Positions 1-6,837 of a stretch of 10,534 bases of DNA are shown here, one piece after another. How positions within the stretch are numbered: position 1 is the stretch's first letter; the number at the start of each line of letters is the position of its first letter. The notes below the pieces were generated by a model that was not told where the DNA came from, did no database searches, and saw nothing but the letters and a program-made list of their open reading frames with translations. The translations under genes and the position numbers were made by a program. This DNA comes from Betaproteobacteria bacterium HGW-Betaproteobacteria-2. Lineage in GTDB: Bacteria > Pseudomonadota > Gammaproteobacteria > Burkholderiales > Methylophilaceae. Location of the stretch: contig PHCM01000034.1 in assembly GCA_002842255.1 (NCBI GenBank), forward strand, positions 1 through 10,534. The letters are read 5' to 3'.

Positions 1-55
1 TGCCGTCATACCAGATAAAACCATCGCGGTCAGCCATGGATTGAACAATAGCCAT
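1..55 (-). CDS. ilvE: Branched-chain amino acid aminotransferase, N-terminal fragment (runs off the window)
   Basis: Only the first 18 codons are inside the window. They read MAIVQSMADRDGFIWYDG, which resembles the start of class IV PLP-dependent branched-chain aminotransferases of betaproteobacteria, where an MADRDGFIWYDGK-like segment opens the protein. The enzyme transfers the amino group between glutamate and the 2-oxo acids of leucine, isoleucine and valine in the cytoplasm. The ATG at 53-55 is preferred over the in-frame ATG at 35-37 because an AGGA ribosome-binding sequence lies about 8 bases upstream of it. The gene is divergent from sco and probably unrelated in function to the oxidase cluster. 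The identification rests on a short remembered N-terminal motif, so the family is likely but not certain. Confidence 0.7.
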   Translation of the reverse strand, partial: MAIVQSMADRDGFIWYDG

Positions 56-118
56 CTTCAAATTTCCTAGCGAGCAAAACTCTAATTGTAATCGTAACCA
101 AGGTGCCTTGAACAGCGG

Positions 119-166
119 CATTTCGCTCGTTTTCATGGAATTTGAGTCATTCGAGTGAGCGGAATG
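119..166. repeat. Imperfect inverted repeat in the ilvE-sco spacer
   Basis: CATTTCGCTC at 119-128 pairs with GAGCGGAATG at 157-166 (nine Watson-Crick pairs and one T-G wobble), enclosing a 28-base loop. No run of T follows on either strand, so it does not look like an intrinsic terminator. It sits in the shared upstream region of two divergent genes, which would suit an operator, but no known binding consensus was recognised. The rest of the 56-299 spacer contains an AT-rich stretch around 228-240 that could hold a sco promoter, but no convincing -35/-10 pair. Confidence 0.3.
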
Positions 167-299
167 AATGCTGACAATAAGCTTGCTTGCATTGATTTTA
201 GATGGGCAGGATATCTGCAAATTCAGTGATAAAATCGTATACGAAGTTGATATCGGGTAGCATTGCCTTCGTGTCCACCATGAAAACCAGACTTTAAAT

Positions 300-887
300 A
301 TGGCCAAAACTCTTCATTATTTTTTTACGGCTGCGCTTGTCGCGCTACTTGCTGCTTGTAGCCCGGCTTCAGAGGAGGCTTCGTACTTTGGTACTGTTAT
401 CACGGGTGCCGATTTCGCAACAGGCTTCAAGCTGACCGATCACCATGGCGAGATCAGACAGCTTCCGGATTATCAGGGCAAGGTGGTTGCGCTGTTTTTC
501 GGTTTCACGCATTGTCCGGACATCTGTCCGACGACGATGGCGGATCTGGCAGCTGCCATGAAATTGATGGGCGGGAACAGTGATGAGGTGCAGGTGTTGT
601 TCGTCACGGTCGACCCGGAGCGGGATACGCCGGAGGTGCTGGCGCAGTTCGTGCCGTCTTTCGATAGCCGGTTTGTCGGCCTGACCGGAACTGTTGAGGA
701 AATTGACCAAGTTGCGAAGGCGTTCAAGATTTTTTATGCCAGACAGCAGGAGCCGGGGCAAACTGGTTACAGTTTTGATCATAGCGCTGGCGTGTACGTC
801 TATGATAAGCAAGGAAAAATCAGAATTTATCTGAAGTATGGGCAGAAGCCGGTGGAGATTGCACACGATTTGAGCCGCCTGCTCTGA
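300..887 (+). CDS. sco: SCO1/SenC/PrrC-family copper chaperone lipoprotein
   Basis: This 195-residue protein is a periplasmic, membrane-anchored thioredoxin-fold Cu carrier that helps insert or reduce copper in the CuB or CuA centre of haem-copper oxidases. The N-terminus has a short hydrophobic signal ending in the lipobox LAAC, with Cys20 as the lipidated residue. The Cu ligands of the family are present: the CPDIC motif (Cys72 and Cys76) after the strand VVALFFGFTH, and the distal His160 in the FDHSAGVYV motif. VTVDPERDTP (about 101-110) is another Sco signature. Length matches the family. The ATG at 300 gives the expected signal peptide, but no clear Shine-Dalgarno sequence precedes it. 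It lies 155 bases upstream of ccoN in the same direction; SenC-type proteins are known to support cbb3 oxidase assembly in Rhodobacter-like systems, so its client here is probably CcoN (inference). Confidence 0.93.
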   Translation: MAKTLHYFFTAALVALLAACSPASEEASYFGTVITGADFATGFKLTDHHGEIRQLPDYQGKVVALFFGFTHCPDICPTTMADLAAAMKLMGGNSDEVQVLFVTVDPERDTPEVLAQFVPSFDSRFVGLTGTVEEIDQVAKAFKIFYARQQEPGQTGYSFDHSAGVYVYDKQGKIRIYLKYGQKPVEIAHDLSRLL

Positions 888-899
888 TGCATTTTTGAG

Positions 900-929
900 T
901 TGTTCGGCAGCTTGTATGAAGTCTATAAT
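900..929 (+). promoter_or_regulatory. Candidate sigma-70 promoter for ccoNOQP
   Basis: A perfect TATAAT lies at 924-929 in the sco-ccoN spacer. The best upstream element at 18 bp is TTGTTC (900-905), which matches the -35 consensus at only three of six positions. A weak -35 would fit an activator-dependent promoter, but no FNR/Anr-type box (TTGAT-N4-ATCAA) was found in 888-1042. Transcription would start about 105 bases upstream of the ccoN ATG. Confidence 0.35.
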
Positions 930-1042
930 ATTCTGCTTTGCTGGTTTTGCAGTAGGTTTCAACAGCTTTTTGGAAGAAGTTTCTGAGTGTTCTCTGTAAC
1001 TTTTAAGTCTTTGTTTGGGTTTTGAATTCGGGAGTCGTAGTG

Positions 1043-2515
1043 ATGGCAGCGACGGGTACAGCAGCAGCGGTGAATGTTAACGAGCAATACAACTACGATA
1101 TTGTCCGTAAATTCACCATCATGACATTGGTCTGGGGTGCAATCGGCATGTTTGTAGGCGTCTATATCGCCTCTGAGCTGGCTTGGCCGTGGCTTAATTT
1201 TGATAATCCCTACATTACTTTCGGCCGTCTGCGCCCTGTGCATACCGGTGCCGTGATCTTCGGTTTTGGCGGTAGCGCACTGTTTGCGACTTCCTACTAT
1301 GTGGTTCAGCGCACTTCGCAAGCGCGACTTTTCAGTGACGGGCTGGCCAATTTCACCTTCTGGGGCTGGCAGGCCGCCATCGTCTTTGCTGCGCTCGGTA
1401 ACGTGCTGGGCCACAGCCAAGGCCGTGAATATGCAGAAATGGAATGGCCGATCGATTTGCTGATCCTGTTTGTCTGGGTGGCTTACCTGACCGTGTTTGT
1501 CGGCACGCTGATGAAGCGCAAGCAGCCGCACATTTATGTCGCCAACTGGTTCTACCTGGCATTCATTCTGGCAACCGCGCTGTTGCATGTATTCAATAAT
1601 CTTGCTGTGCCGATTGACCTGTTCTCCATGAAGTCCTACAGCCTGTTCTCTGGTGTGCAGGATGCCATGACGCAATGGTGGTACGGTCACAATGCCGTCG
1701 GTTTCTTCCTGACTGCGGCCTTCCTCGGCATGATGTACTACTTTGTACCCAAGCAGGCTGGCCGTCCGGTTTATTCATACCGTCTGTCCGTTATCCACTT
1801 CTGGGCCATCATTTTCCTTTACATGTGGGCGGGTTCTCACCACCTGCATTGGACTGCGATTCCTGACTGGACATCGACGCTGGCTGCGACGTTCTCCATC
1901 ATGCTGTTGTTGCCATCCTGGGGTGGCATGATCAACGGTATCCTGACCTTGTCAGGTGCATGGGACAAGCTGCGTACCGATCCGATCATGCGCTTCCTGA
2001 TCGTGGCGCTGTCGTTCTACGGCATGTCCACGTTTGAAGGTCCGATGATGTCGCTGAAGGATGTGAATGCACTTTCACACTACACCGACTGGACCGTGGG
2101 GCACGTGCACTCCGGTGCGCTGGGCTGGGTGGCGATGGTTTCCTTCGGTAGTCTGTATCACCTGGTGCCGCGTCTGTGGAATACACCGATGCACAGTATC
2201 AAGCTGATCAACGTGCATTTCTGGCTGGCGACCATTGGTATTCTGCTGTACATCACAGCGATGTGGATCTCCGGCATCATGCAGGGTCTGATGTGGCGCG
2301 CCTTCGATGACTTCGGCAACCTGCAGTATTCCTTCGTCGAGTCCGTTGCCGCTGCGCATCCGTTCTACATCATGCGTGCTGTTGGCGGTGCCTTCTTCCT
2401 GTCCGGCATGTTGCTGATGTGCTACAACGTTTTCAAAACCATCCGCAAGGGCAGCGTAGGCGTTGAGGCGGTAGGCATCGAAGGTGAAGGCAAGCTCAGC
2501 CCGAATGCGGCTTGA
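1043..2515 (+). CDS. ccoN: cbb3-type cytochrome c oxidase subunit I (catalytic, CcoN)
   Basis: This is the 490-residue polytopic catalytic subunit, which reduces O2 to water at a heme b3-CuB centre and pumps protons across the inner membrane. All metal ligands are visible: His67 (RPVHTG) and His356 for the low-spin heme b, His354 for heme b3 (TVGHVHSG), and His216 (WWYGHN), His266 and His267 (GSHHLHW) for CuB. Tyr260 (FLYMWAG), six residues before His266, is the expected His-Tyr cross-link residue. Glu332 (FEGPMM) matches the conserved Glu near the heme propionates. An upstream in-frame TTG at 1022 exists, but the ATG at 1043 is chosen because GGAG (1031-1034) stands 8 bases before it. Length agrees with the usual 470-490 residues. 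It is the first gene of the ccoNOQP operon, 36 bases before ccoO. Confidence 0.98.
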   Translation: MAATGTAAAVNVNEQYNYDIVRKFTIMTLVWGAIGMFVGVYIASELAWPWLNFDNPYITFGRLRPVHTGAVIFGFGGSALFATSYYVVQRTSQARLFSDGLANFTFWGWQAAIVFAALGNVLGHSQGREYAEMEWPIDLLILFVWVAYLTVFVGTLMKRKQPHIYVANWFYLAFILATALLHVFNNLAVPIDLFSMKSYSLFSGVQDAMTQWWYGHNAVGFFLTAAFLGMMYYFVPKQAGRPVYSYRLSVIHFWAIIFLYMWAGSHHLHWTAIPDWTSTLAATFSIMLLLPSWGGMINGILTLSGAWDKLRTDPIMRFLIVALSFYGMSTFEGPMMSLKDVNALSHYTDWTVGHVHSGALGWVAMVSFGSLYHLVPRLWNTPMHSIKLINVHFWLATIGILLYITAMWISGIMQGLMWRAFDDFGNLQYSFVESVAAAHPFYIMRAVGGAFFLSGMLLMCYNVFKTIRKGSVGVEAVGIEGEGKLSPNAA

Positions 2516-2551
2516 GCGGCTAAATAGAAAAGTAAAGAATCTGGAGTCAGC

Positions 2552-3286
2552 ATGAAGCACGACAAGATCGAACGTAACCTGGGTATTTTATTGGTCCTGA
2601 CCATGGTCGCTATCAGCGTCGGCGGTATGGTCGAGATTATTCCGCTGTTCTTCATCAAGGAGACAGTGGAAAAAGTCGAAGGTGTACGCCCATACAAGCC
2701 GCTGGAATTACGTGGTCGCGATATCTATATCCGCGAAGGCTGTTATCTGTGCCACTCGCAGATGATTCGTCCGTTCCGTGATGAAGCGCTGCGCTACGGT
2801 CACTATTCACTGGCCGCTGAGTCCAAGTATGACCATCCGTTCCAGTGGGGTTCCAAGCGTACCGGTCCTGACCTGGCACGTGTCGGCGGCAAGTATTCCA
2901 ATGACTGGCAGACCCAGCATTTGATCGCACCTCGTTCCCTGGTGCCGCAGTCCGTCATGCCCAACTATCCATGGCTGGCAACCACCGATCTCGACTACTC
3001 CGATATCAATCTGAGAATGCGTGCATTGCGCAAGACTGGTGTGCCTTACTCTGAAAGTCAGGCTGAATATGAGCGTAATGTGGAAGAATTTGGTGCGGAT
3101 GTTGCCAAGTATCTGCATATCCCGGATGCTGAAAAGAATCTGATCGGCCAGGCGCAACAAGGCAACTACGATACTAATCCGGATAAGCTGAGTGAGATGG
3201 ACGCGCTGGTTGCCTACCTGCAGATGTTGGGTACGCTGGTTGATTTCAAGAAATACGACGACGATTACTTTGTGAAATTCCGCTAG
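2552..3286 (+). CDS. ccoO: cbb3-type cytochrome c oxidase subunit II, monoheme cytochrome c (CcoO)
   Basis: This 244-residue subunit carries one covalently bound heme c and passes electrons from CcoP to the low-spin heme b of CcoN. A single N-terminal membrane anchor spans about residues 10-35 (GILLVLTMVAIS... through PLFF). The heme-binding motif CYLCH is at residues 64-68, followed by SQMIRPF as is typical of FixO/CcoO. Met136 in SVMPNYPW is the likely distal axial ligand. The remaining domain faces the periplasm. The ATG at 2552 follows CTGGAGTCAGC, a good ribosome-binding site. The TAG stop is immediately followed by GAAA, so the end of the gene overlaps the ccoQ ribosome-binding site. 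Confidence 0.97.
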   Translation: MKHDKIERNLGILLVLTMVAISVGGMVEIIPLFFIKETVEKVEGVRPYKPLELRGRDIYIREGCYLCHSQMIRPFRDEALRYGHYSLAAESKYDHPFQWGSKRTGPDLARVGGKYSNDWQTQHLIAPRSLVPQSVMPNYPWLATTDLDYSDINLRMRALRKTGVPYSESQAEYERNVEEFGADVAKYLHIPDAEKNLIGQAQQGNYDTNPDKLSEMDALVAYLQMLGTLVDFKKYDDDYFVKFR

Positions 3287-3295
3287 GAAATCGCG

Positions 3296-3481
3296 ATGAC
3301 AGAGTTGCTTTTGTGGTTTACCAATTTTGAAAACACCAAGCCGTTGGCTTTGCTGATTTTCTTTACCGTGTTCTGTGGCATTCTGTTTTATGTATACGGC
3401 AGCAAAAAACGCAGCAAAAGATTGGAAAGCTACAAAAACATCCCGTTGGAAGATGACGATATAGAGGTCAAGGGTAAGTGA
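3296..3481 (+). CDS. ccoQ: cbb3-type oxidase small subunit CcoQ/FixQ
   Basis: A 61-residue membrane protein between ccoO and ccoP, the standard position of ccoQ. One transmembrane helix spans about residues 17-35 (LALLIFFTVFCGILFYVYG), followed by a basic stretch (KKRSKR) and an acidic tail (LEDDD), the usual FixQ pattern. CcoQ is not needed for catalysis; in studied species it stabilises CcoP association or protects the complex. The start ATG at 3296 is 9 bases after the ccoO stop, with AGGAAA overlapping that stop as ribosome-binding site. The gene ends one base before ccoP, which implies translational coupling. Confidence 0.93.
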   Translation: MTELLLWFTNFENTKPLALLIFFTVFCGILFYVYGSKKRSKRLESYKNIPLEDDDIEVKGK

Positions 3482-3482
3482 A

Positions 3483-4463
3483 ATGAGTCAGGAAACTAAA
3501 ACAAATAGCGGTAGTAACGAGCCAAAGTCCAGGGTAAAGAAGACTGGTGGTGTACCAAGTACCGGTCACTCCTGGGACGGTATTGAAGAACTGACCAATC
3601 AGTTGCCAAGATGGTGGGTATGGGCGTTCTATCTGACTGCCATCTTTACCGTGGTTTACTGGCTGTTCTATCCGGCATGGCCGATCGGCAGTACTTTTAC
3701 CAAGGGTGTTCCCGGCCTGAACTCCATCACCTACACGGCAACCCAGGTTGACGGTACGCAAGTGGAAAAAACTACGCACTGGAATATGCGATCCAAGTTC
3801 ATGGTAGAAATGAATGAGCTGCATGCTGCCCAGAAGCAGTGGTTCGATAAGGTCGCTGCGACGCCTTTTGACGAAATTGCCCAGGATGCCGAACTGATGC
3901 AGTTTGTGACATCTGCCGGCAAGACTCTGTTCTCCGACAATTGCGCACCATGTCACCAAGCTGGCGGTCAGGGTGTGATCGGTTTCTCGCCCAATCTGAC
4001 CGACGACCACTGGCAGTATGGTTCCAGTTATGCGCAGATTCAGGATGTTATCGTCCATGGTCGTCAGGGTTATATGCCGCCATTCAAGGAAATCATCTCC
4101 GATGAGGAAATCACTCAAGCAGCAAATTATGTGCTGAGTCTTTCCGGTGAGCCGCATGATGCTGCCAGTGCTGAGCTTGGCGCCAAGGTGTTTCAGAGCG
4201 ACACTGCCTCCTGTTACGCCTGTCATGGTACAGATGCCAAGGGCAAGGAAGGTTTGGGTTCTGCCAACCTGACCGACAAGATCTGGCTGTGGGCGAATAT
4301 TCCGGAAATCGAAAATGCGGATGAGAAACTGAAGGCTGTGAAGAACATCATCGCCGGCGGCTTGAATCGTGGCGTGATGCCTGCCTGGGAAGATCGTCTC
4401 AAACCGGATCAGATCAAACTGTTGACCGTTTACGTGCATCAAGGCCTGGGCGGCGGCAAGTAA
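3483..4463 (+). CDS. ccoP: cbb3-type cytochrome c oxidase subunit III, diheme cytochrome c (CcoP)
   Basis: This 326-residue diheme subunit is the electron entry point of the oxidase and accepts electrons from soluble or membrane c-type cytochromes. The N-terminus carries the CcoP signature GHSWDGIEELTNQLPRWW (about 28-45), then a single transmembrane helix (about 44-66). Two cytochrome c domains follow: CAPCH at 154-158 with distal Met198 (GYMPPF), and CYACH at 244-248 with distal Met299 (GVMPAW). It is the one-helix form of CcoP; some species have a second N-terminal helix. The ATG lies one base beyond the ccoQ stop, with AAGGG in the end of ccoQ as ribosome-binding site. It is the last structural gene before a strong hairpin. 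Confidence 0.98.
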   Translation: MSQETKTNSGSNEPKSRVKKTGGVPSTGHSWDGIEELTNQLPRWWVWAFYLTAIFTVVYWLFYPAWPIGSTFTKGVPGLNSITYTATQVDGTQVEKTTHWNMRSKFMVEMNELHAAQKQWFDKVAATPFDEIAQDAELMQFVTSAGKTLFSDNCAPCHQAGGQGVIGFSPNLTDDHWQYGSSYAQIQDVIVHGRQGYMPPFKEIISDEEITQAANYVLSLSGEPHDAASAELGAKVFQSDTASCYACHGTDAKGKEGLGSANLTDKIWLWANIPEIENADEKLKAVKNIIAGGLNRGVMPAWEDRLKPDQIKLLTVYVHQGLGGGK

Positions 4464-4479
4464 TCCTGTATTAATCATG

Positions 4480-4515
4480 ATAAAGGCTCACGGCTACGTG
4501 AGCCTTTATGCTTTT
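4480..4515 (+). terminator. Intrinsic terminator after ccoP
   Basis: ATAAAGGCTCACG (4480-4492) and CGTGAGCCTTTAT (4497-4509) form a perfect 13-bp stem with the four-base loop GCTA, followed by GCTTTT. It starts 16 bases after the ccoP stop codon. The U-tract is short, so termination may be partial. It separates the structural operon ccoNOQP from ccoG and the genes after it. Confidence 0.8.
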
Positions 4516-4575
4516 AAGCTGTCTCAATCAATATCGTGCGGCAGCCACCAATTGGAATGACGGGTCAAATAAGCC

Positions 4576-6009
4576 ATGCAAGCGAGTACCAGCAAGCAAT
4601 CACCTTTACTCAACAAGCATATTCCGATCGTCACCCGGTCGGTCAAGGGTAAATTCCGCAACTTCAAGACTGCCGTTATGGTGGTGGCTTATTCGGTTTA
4701 TTTTCTTCTGCCATGGCTCCCCTGGTCACGCAACAGCGCCGCCAACCAAGCGGTGATGTTCGATCTCGAATCCCGTCGCTTCTTCATCTTCGACCTGATT
4801 GTCTATCCGCAGGATATCTTCTGGCTGGCCATGTTGCTGTTCATTGCTGCAGCCTTCCTGTTCTTTGTCACCGGTCTGATCGGCCGTGCCTGGTGCGGCT
4901 ATTTCTGCTTTCAGACCTTGTGGTCGGACTTGTTCATTCTGATCGAACACAAACTGCAGGGAGAGCGTCCGGCCAGGCTGCGTCTGAAGAATCAGCCCTG
5001 GAATGCCGAGAAAATCGCCAAGGTCGGTGGTTCGCATGCACTGATGATACTGGTGTCTTTCTGGACGGCGATGACTTTTGCCAGTTATTTCAGTTATGCA
5101 CCGCAATTCGTCGAGAATTTCTTCACCGGTCAGGCTGCACATGCGGGTTATCTGACGGTGCTGATCCTGACCGTGACCACCTATCTGGCAGCCGGTGTCA
5201 TCCGTGAGCATGTCTGTACTGTGGGTTGTCCGTATGCCCGTTTCCAGGGTGTCATGTATGAGGCCGATACGCTGGCCGTCAGCTATGATGTCAAGCGCGG
5301 CGAAGGCACAAGCGGACGGGCATTGCCGAAAGCCGGTTTGAAGACGCGCGAGGAGCGTCAGGCCCAGGGCCATGGTGATTGCATAGACTGCGGCTACTGT
5401 GTCCAGGTTTGTCCGACCGGGATCGATATTCGCGATGGCCTGCAATATCAGTGCATTTCCTGCGGACTCTGTATCGATGCCTGTAACAACATCATGGATT
5501 CGGTCGGTTTCCCGCGAGGACTGATACGCTATGACTCCGAGCACAATCTTGCCAGTGATGCGCCGCACAAAGCGCGGCTGGAGTGGAAACGATTGAAGGT
5601 CTGGGGTTATGCGCTGGCATTGGTTGTGGCAACGGGTTTCCTGTTTTATAACATCGGCACTCGCAGCGACACCGAAGTCAATGTACTGCAAACACGTCAG
5701 CCCTTGTTTGTGGTTCTGTCGGACGGCAGCTATCGCAATCGCTACCAGATCCATATCGTGAACAAAACCGAACATGACGAGGTCTATTCGGTCGGTGTAC
5801 GTGGTATCCCAGCCGAATCTCTGAATATCGGTGATATCCCGGAAGTCAGGGTGCGTGCAGGCAAGAGCCTGACGATCAGTGCCCGTATCGACTTGAGCCG
5901 TGAGCTGGCGAAAGCGACCCAGGAGTTCGACTTCGTTATTCAGCCTTCCAGCGCAGATGTGGAACCGATAGTCTTGCCAACCAACTTTTATAGCAAACGG
6001 GATAAATAA
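4576..6009 (+). CDS. ccoG: CcoG (FixG/RdxA) polyferredoxin, cbb3 oxidase accessory cupric reductase
   Basis: This 477-residue inner-membrane iron-sulfur protein belongs to the CcoG/FixG/RdxA family, shown in Rhodobacter to reduce Cu(II) to Cu(I) for cbb3 assembly. Membrane helices are seen near residues 32-50, 80-103, 152-172, 190-207 and 343-361. Membrane-associated cysteine pairs are Cys107/Cys111 (WCGYFC) and Cys214/Cys218 (VCTVGCP). The cytoplasmic ferredoxin domain has two [4Fe-4S] clusters: Cys269, 272, 275, 279 (CIDCGYCVQVCP) and Cys293, 296, 299, 303 (CISCGLCIDAC). Residues from about 370 onward form the Ig-like FixG C-terminal domain. The ATG at 4576 has only a poor ribosome-binding site. 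It begins 60 bases after the hairpin and is 9 bases before the next gene. Confidence 0.96.
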   Translation: MQASTSKQSPLLNKHIPIVTRSVKGKFRNFKTAVMVVAYSVYFLLPWLPWSRNSAANQAVMFDLESRRFFIFDLIVYPQDIFWLAMLLFIAAAFLFFVTGLIGRAWCGYFCFQTLWSDLFILIEHKLQGERPARLRLKNQPWNAEKIAKVGGSHALMILVSFWTAMTFASYFSYAPQFVENFFTGQAAHAGYLTVLILTVTTYLAAGVIREHVCTVGCPYARFQGVMYEADTLAVSYDVKRGEGTSGRALPKAGLKTREERQAQGHGDCIDCGYCVQVCPTGIDIRDGLQYQCISCGLCIDACNNIMDSVGFPRGLIRYDSEHNLASDAPHKARLEWKRLKVWGYALALVVATGFLFYNIGTRSDTEVNVLQTRQPLFVVLSDGSYRNRYQIHIVNKTEHDEVYSVGVRGIPAESLNIGDIPEVRVRAGKSLTISARIDLSRELAKATQEFDFVIQPSSADVEPIVLPTNFYSKRDK

Positions 6010-6018
6010 GTACTTTCC

Positions 6019-6813
6019 ATGATGGTAACGATCCCTGAAATTTCCATGACCGAGACACTGTTCGGCGGCCTGATCTTTGCCGCGGCACTGTTTTTCATAT
6101 CGCGACGTCTCGGGATGCCCAATTTCTGGGCTGGCGTACTCAGTGGTGTTTTGCCGTTTCTGCTCTATCTCGCATATGCCAGTCAGCATTGGGCCGGCGG
6201 TGATGTGCTGGCGATCCATTTTGCCGTTTTTCTGGCCAATGCGGGTGTTCTCGTGGTGTTCGGCAGTTTGCAGCAGAAAAAGCAATCCATGCATTGGGCG
6301 CCGCGCTTGATCATCGCTTTCTTCATCTTTCTGGTCATTCTCAATGCTGTTCTGCTTTCAATCGCCAGTCGCGGATTACCCAGCAGCATCAGCGGCATCT
6401 TTCTGCCGAACCCGGACCGCCAGAAAGTCCATACGGCTTTTCCGGGCACGGTGCCGCATGACAAAAACAAGAGTTATCAAGGCCACTTGGCGCGCGTGGA
6501 ACAGCAGCGTGAACTGGGCTGGCAGGCAACACTGCAGGGTGTGGACAATCTGCAAAGCGGGCAGTCCGCTTCAATCGGTTTGCAACTGCTGGACAAGGAT
6601 GGCAGGCCTATAGAGGGTGCCGATGTCCGCCTCGGATTATGGCGTGTCGCCAATAGCCGTGACGACCAGTCGCTGCAAATGAATGAAACCGAGCCCGGTC
6701 TTTATCACACCGAACTGCTTTTACCTGATGCCGGAAGATGGCTGGCCGAAATCATCATCGAACATGAGGATGGCTACTACCGGCGACAGCAGCAGTTGTT
6801 TCTCGACAACTGA
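6019..6813 (+). CDS. ccoH: FixH/CcoH-type assembly protein with a four-helix N-terminal extension
   Basis: A 264-residue protein. Residues about 141-264 match FixH/CcoH: FPGTVPHDKNKSYQ, an EQQRELGW segment, GRPIEGADV, LWRVANSRDDQSL and PDAGRW. FixH-type proteins have a periplasmic domain and assist cbb3 maturation, interacting with CcoN and copper delivery. Ordinary members have about 150-170 residues and one N-terminal helix. Here four hydrophobic segments precede the domain (about 14-29, 33-54, 63-83, 94-116). Basic residues after the first (RR at 29-30) and before the fourth (KK at 87-88) fit a topology with both ends periplasmic, the last helix being the normal FixH anchor. The first three helices were not recognised. 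Starts at 6019, 6022 and 6046 are possible, none with a good ribosome-binding site. Position between ccoG and ccoI supports the call. Confidence 0.85.
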   Translation: MMVTIPEISMTETLFGGLIFAAALFFISRRLGMPNFWAGVLSGVLPFLLYLAYASQHWAGGDVLAIHFAVFLANAGVLVVFGSLQQKKQSMHWAPRLIIAFFIFLVILNAVLLSIASRGLPSSISGIFLPNPDRQKVHTAFPGTVPHDKNKSYQGHLARVEQQRELGWQATLQGVDNLQSGQSASIGLQLLDKDGRPIEGADVRLGLWRVANSRDDQSLQMNETEPGLYHTELLLPDAGRWLAEIIIEHEDGYYRRQQQLFLDN

Positions 6814-6837
6814 TTCCCGTAGCCGACCGGACATCTG

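Noticed and set aside
191..205. TTGATTTTAGAT as an FNR half-site upstream of sco
   Set aside because: Only the first half matches; the expected ATCAA partner is absent at the right spacing.
916..999. A 27-codon ORF (starting MKSIIFCFAGFAVG) between sco and ccoN, with a hydrophobic start, considered as a CcoM-like small subunit
   Set aside because: No Shine-Dalgarno sequence precedes it, the hydrophobic run is too short for a firm membrane helix, and the best promoter -10 lies inside it.
1022..1042. A TTG start giving CcoN seven extra residues
   Set aside because: The ATG at 1043 has GGAG at proper spacing; the TTG has no ribosome-binding sequence.
959..1690. A 243-codon minus-strand open frame opposite the start of ccoN
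   Set aside because: It overlaps catalytic-subunit coding sequence and has no recognisable domain or ribosome-binding support.
3468..4478. A 336-codon minus-strand open frame almost exactly opposite ccoP
   Set aside because: CcoP has both heme motifs, the membrane anchor and correct operon position; the antisense frame is a by-product of codon use and shows no known motif.
4508..4756. An 82-codon plus-strand ORF overlapping the terminator and the start of ccoG
   Set aside because: It begins within the terminator stem, overlaps ccoG in another frame, and has no family resemblance.
4726..6294. A 522-codon open frame on the minus strand across ccoG and the start of the FixH-like gene
   Set aside because: It lies wholly opposite two well-supported genes, its translation is low in hydrophobic order and rich in His, Gln, Arg and Thr as expected for antisense of a coding frame, and no family is recognisable.
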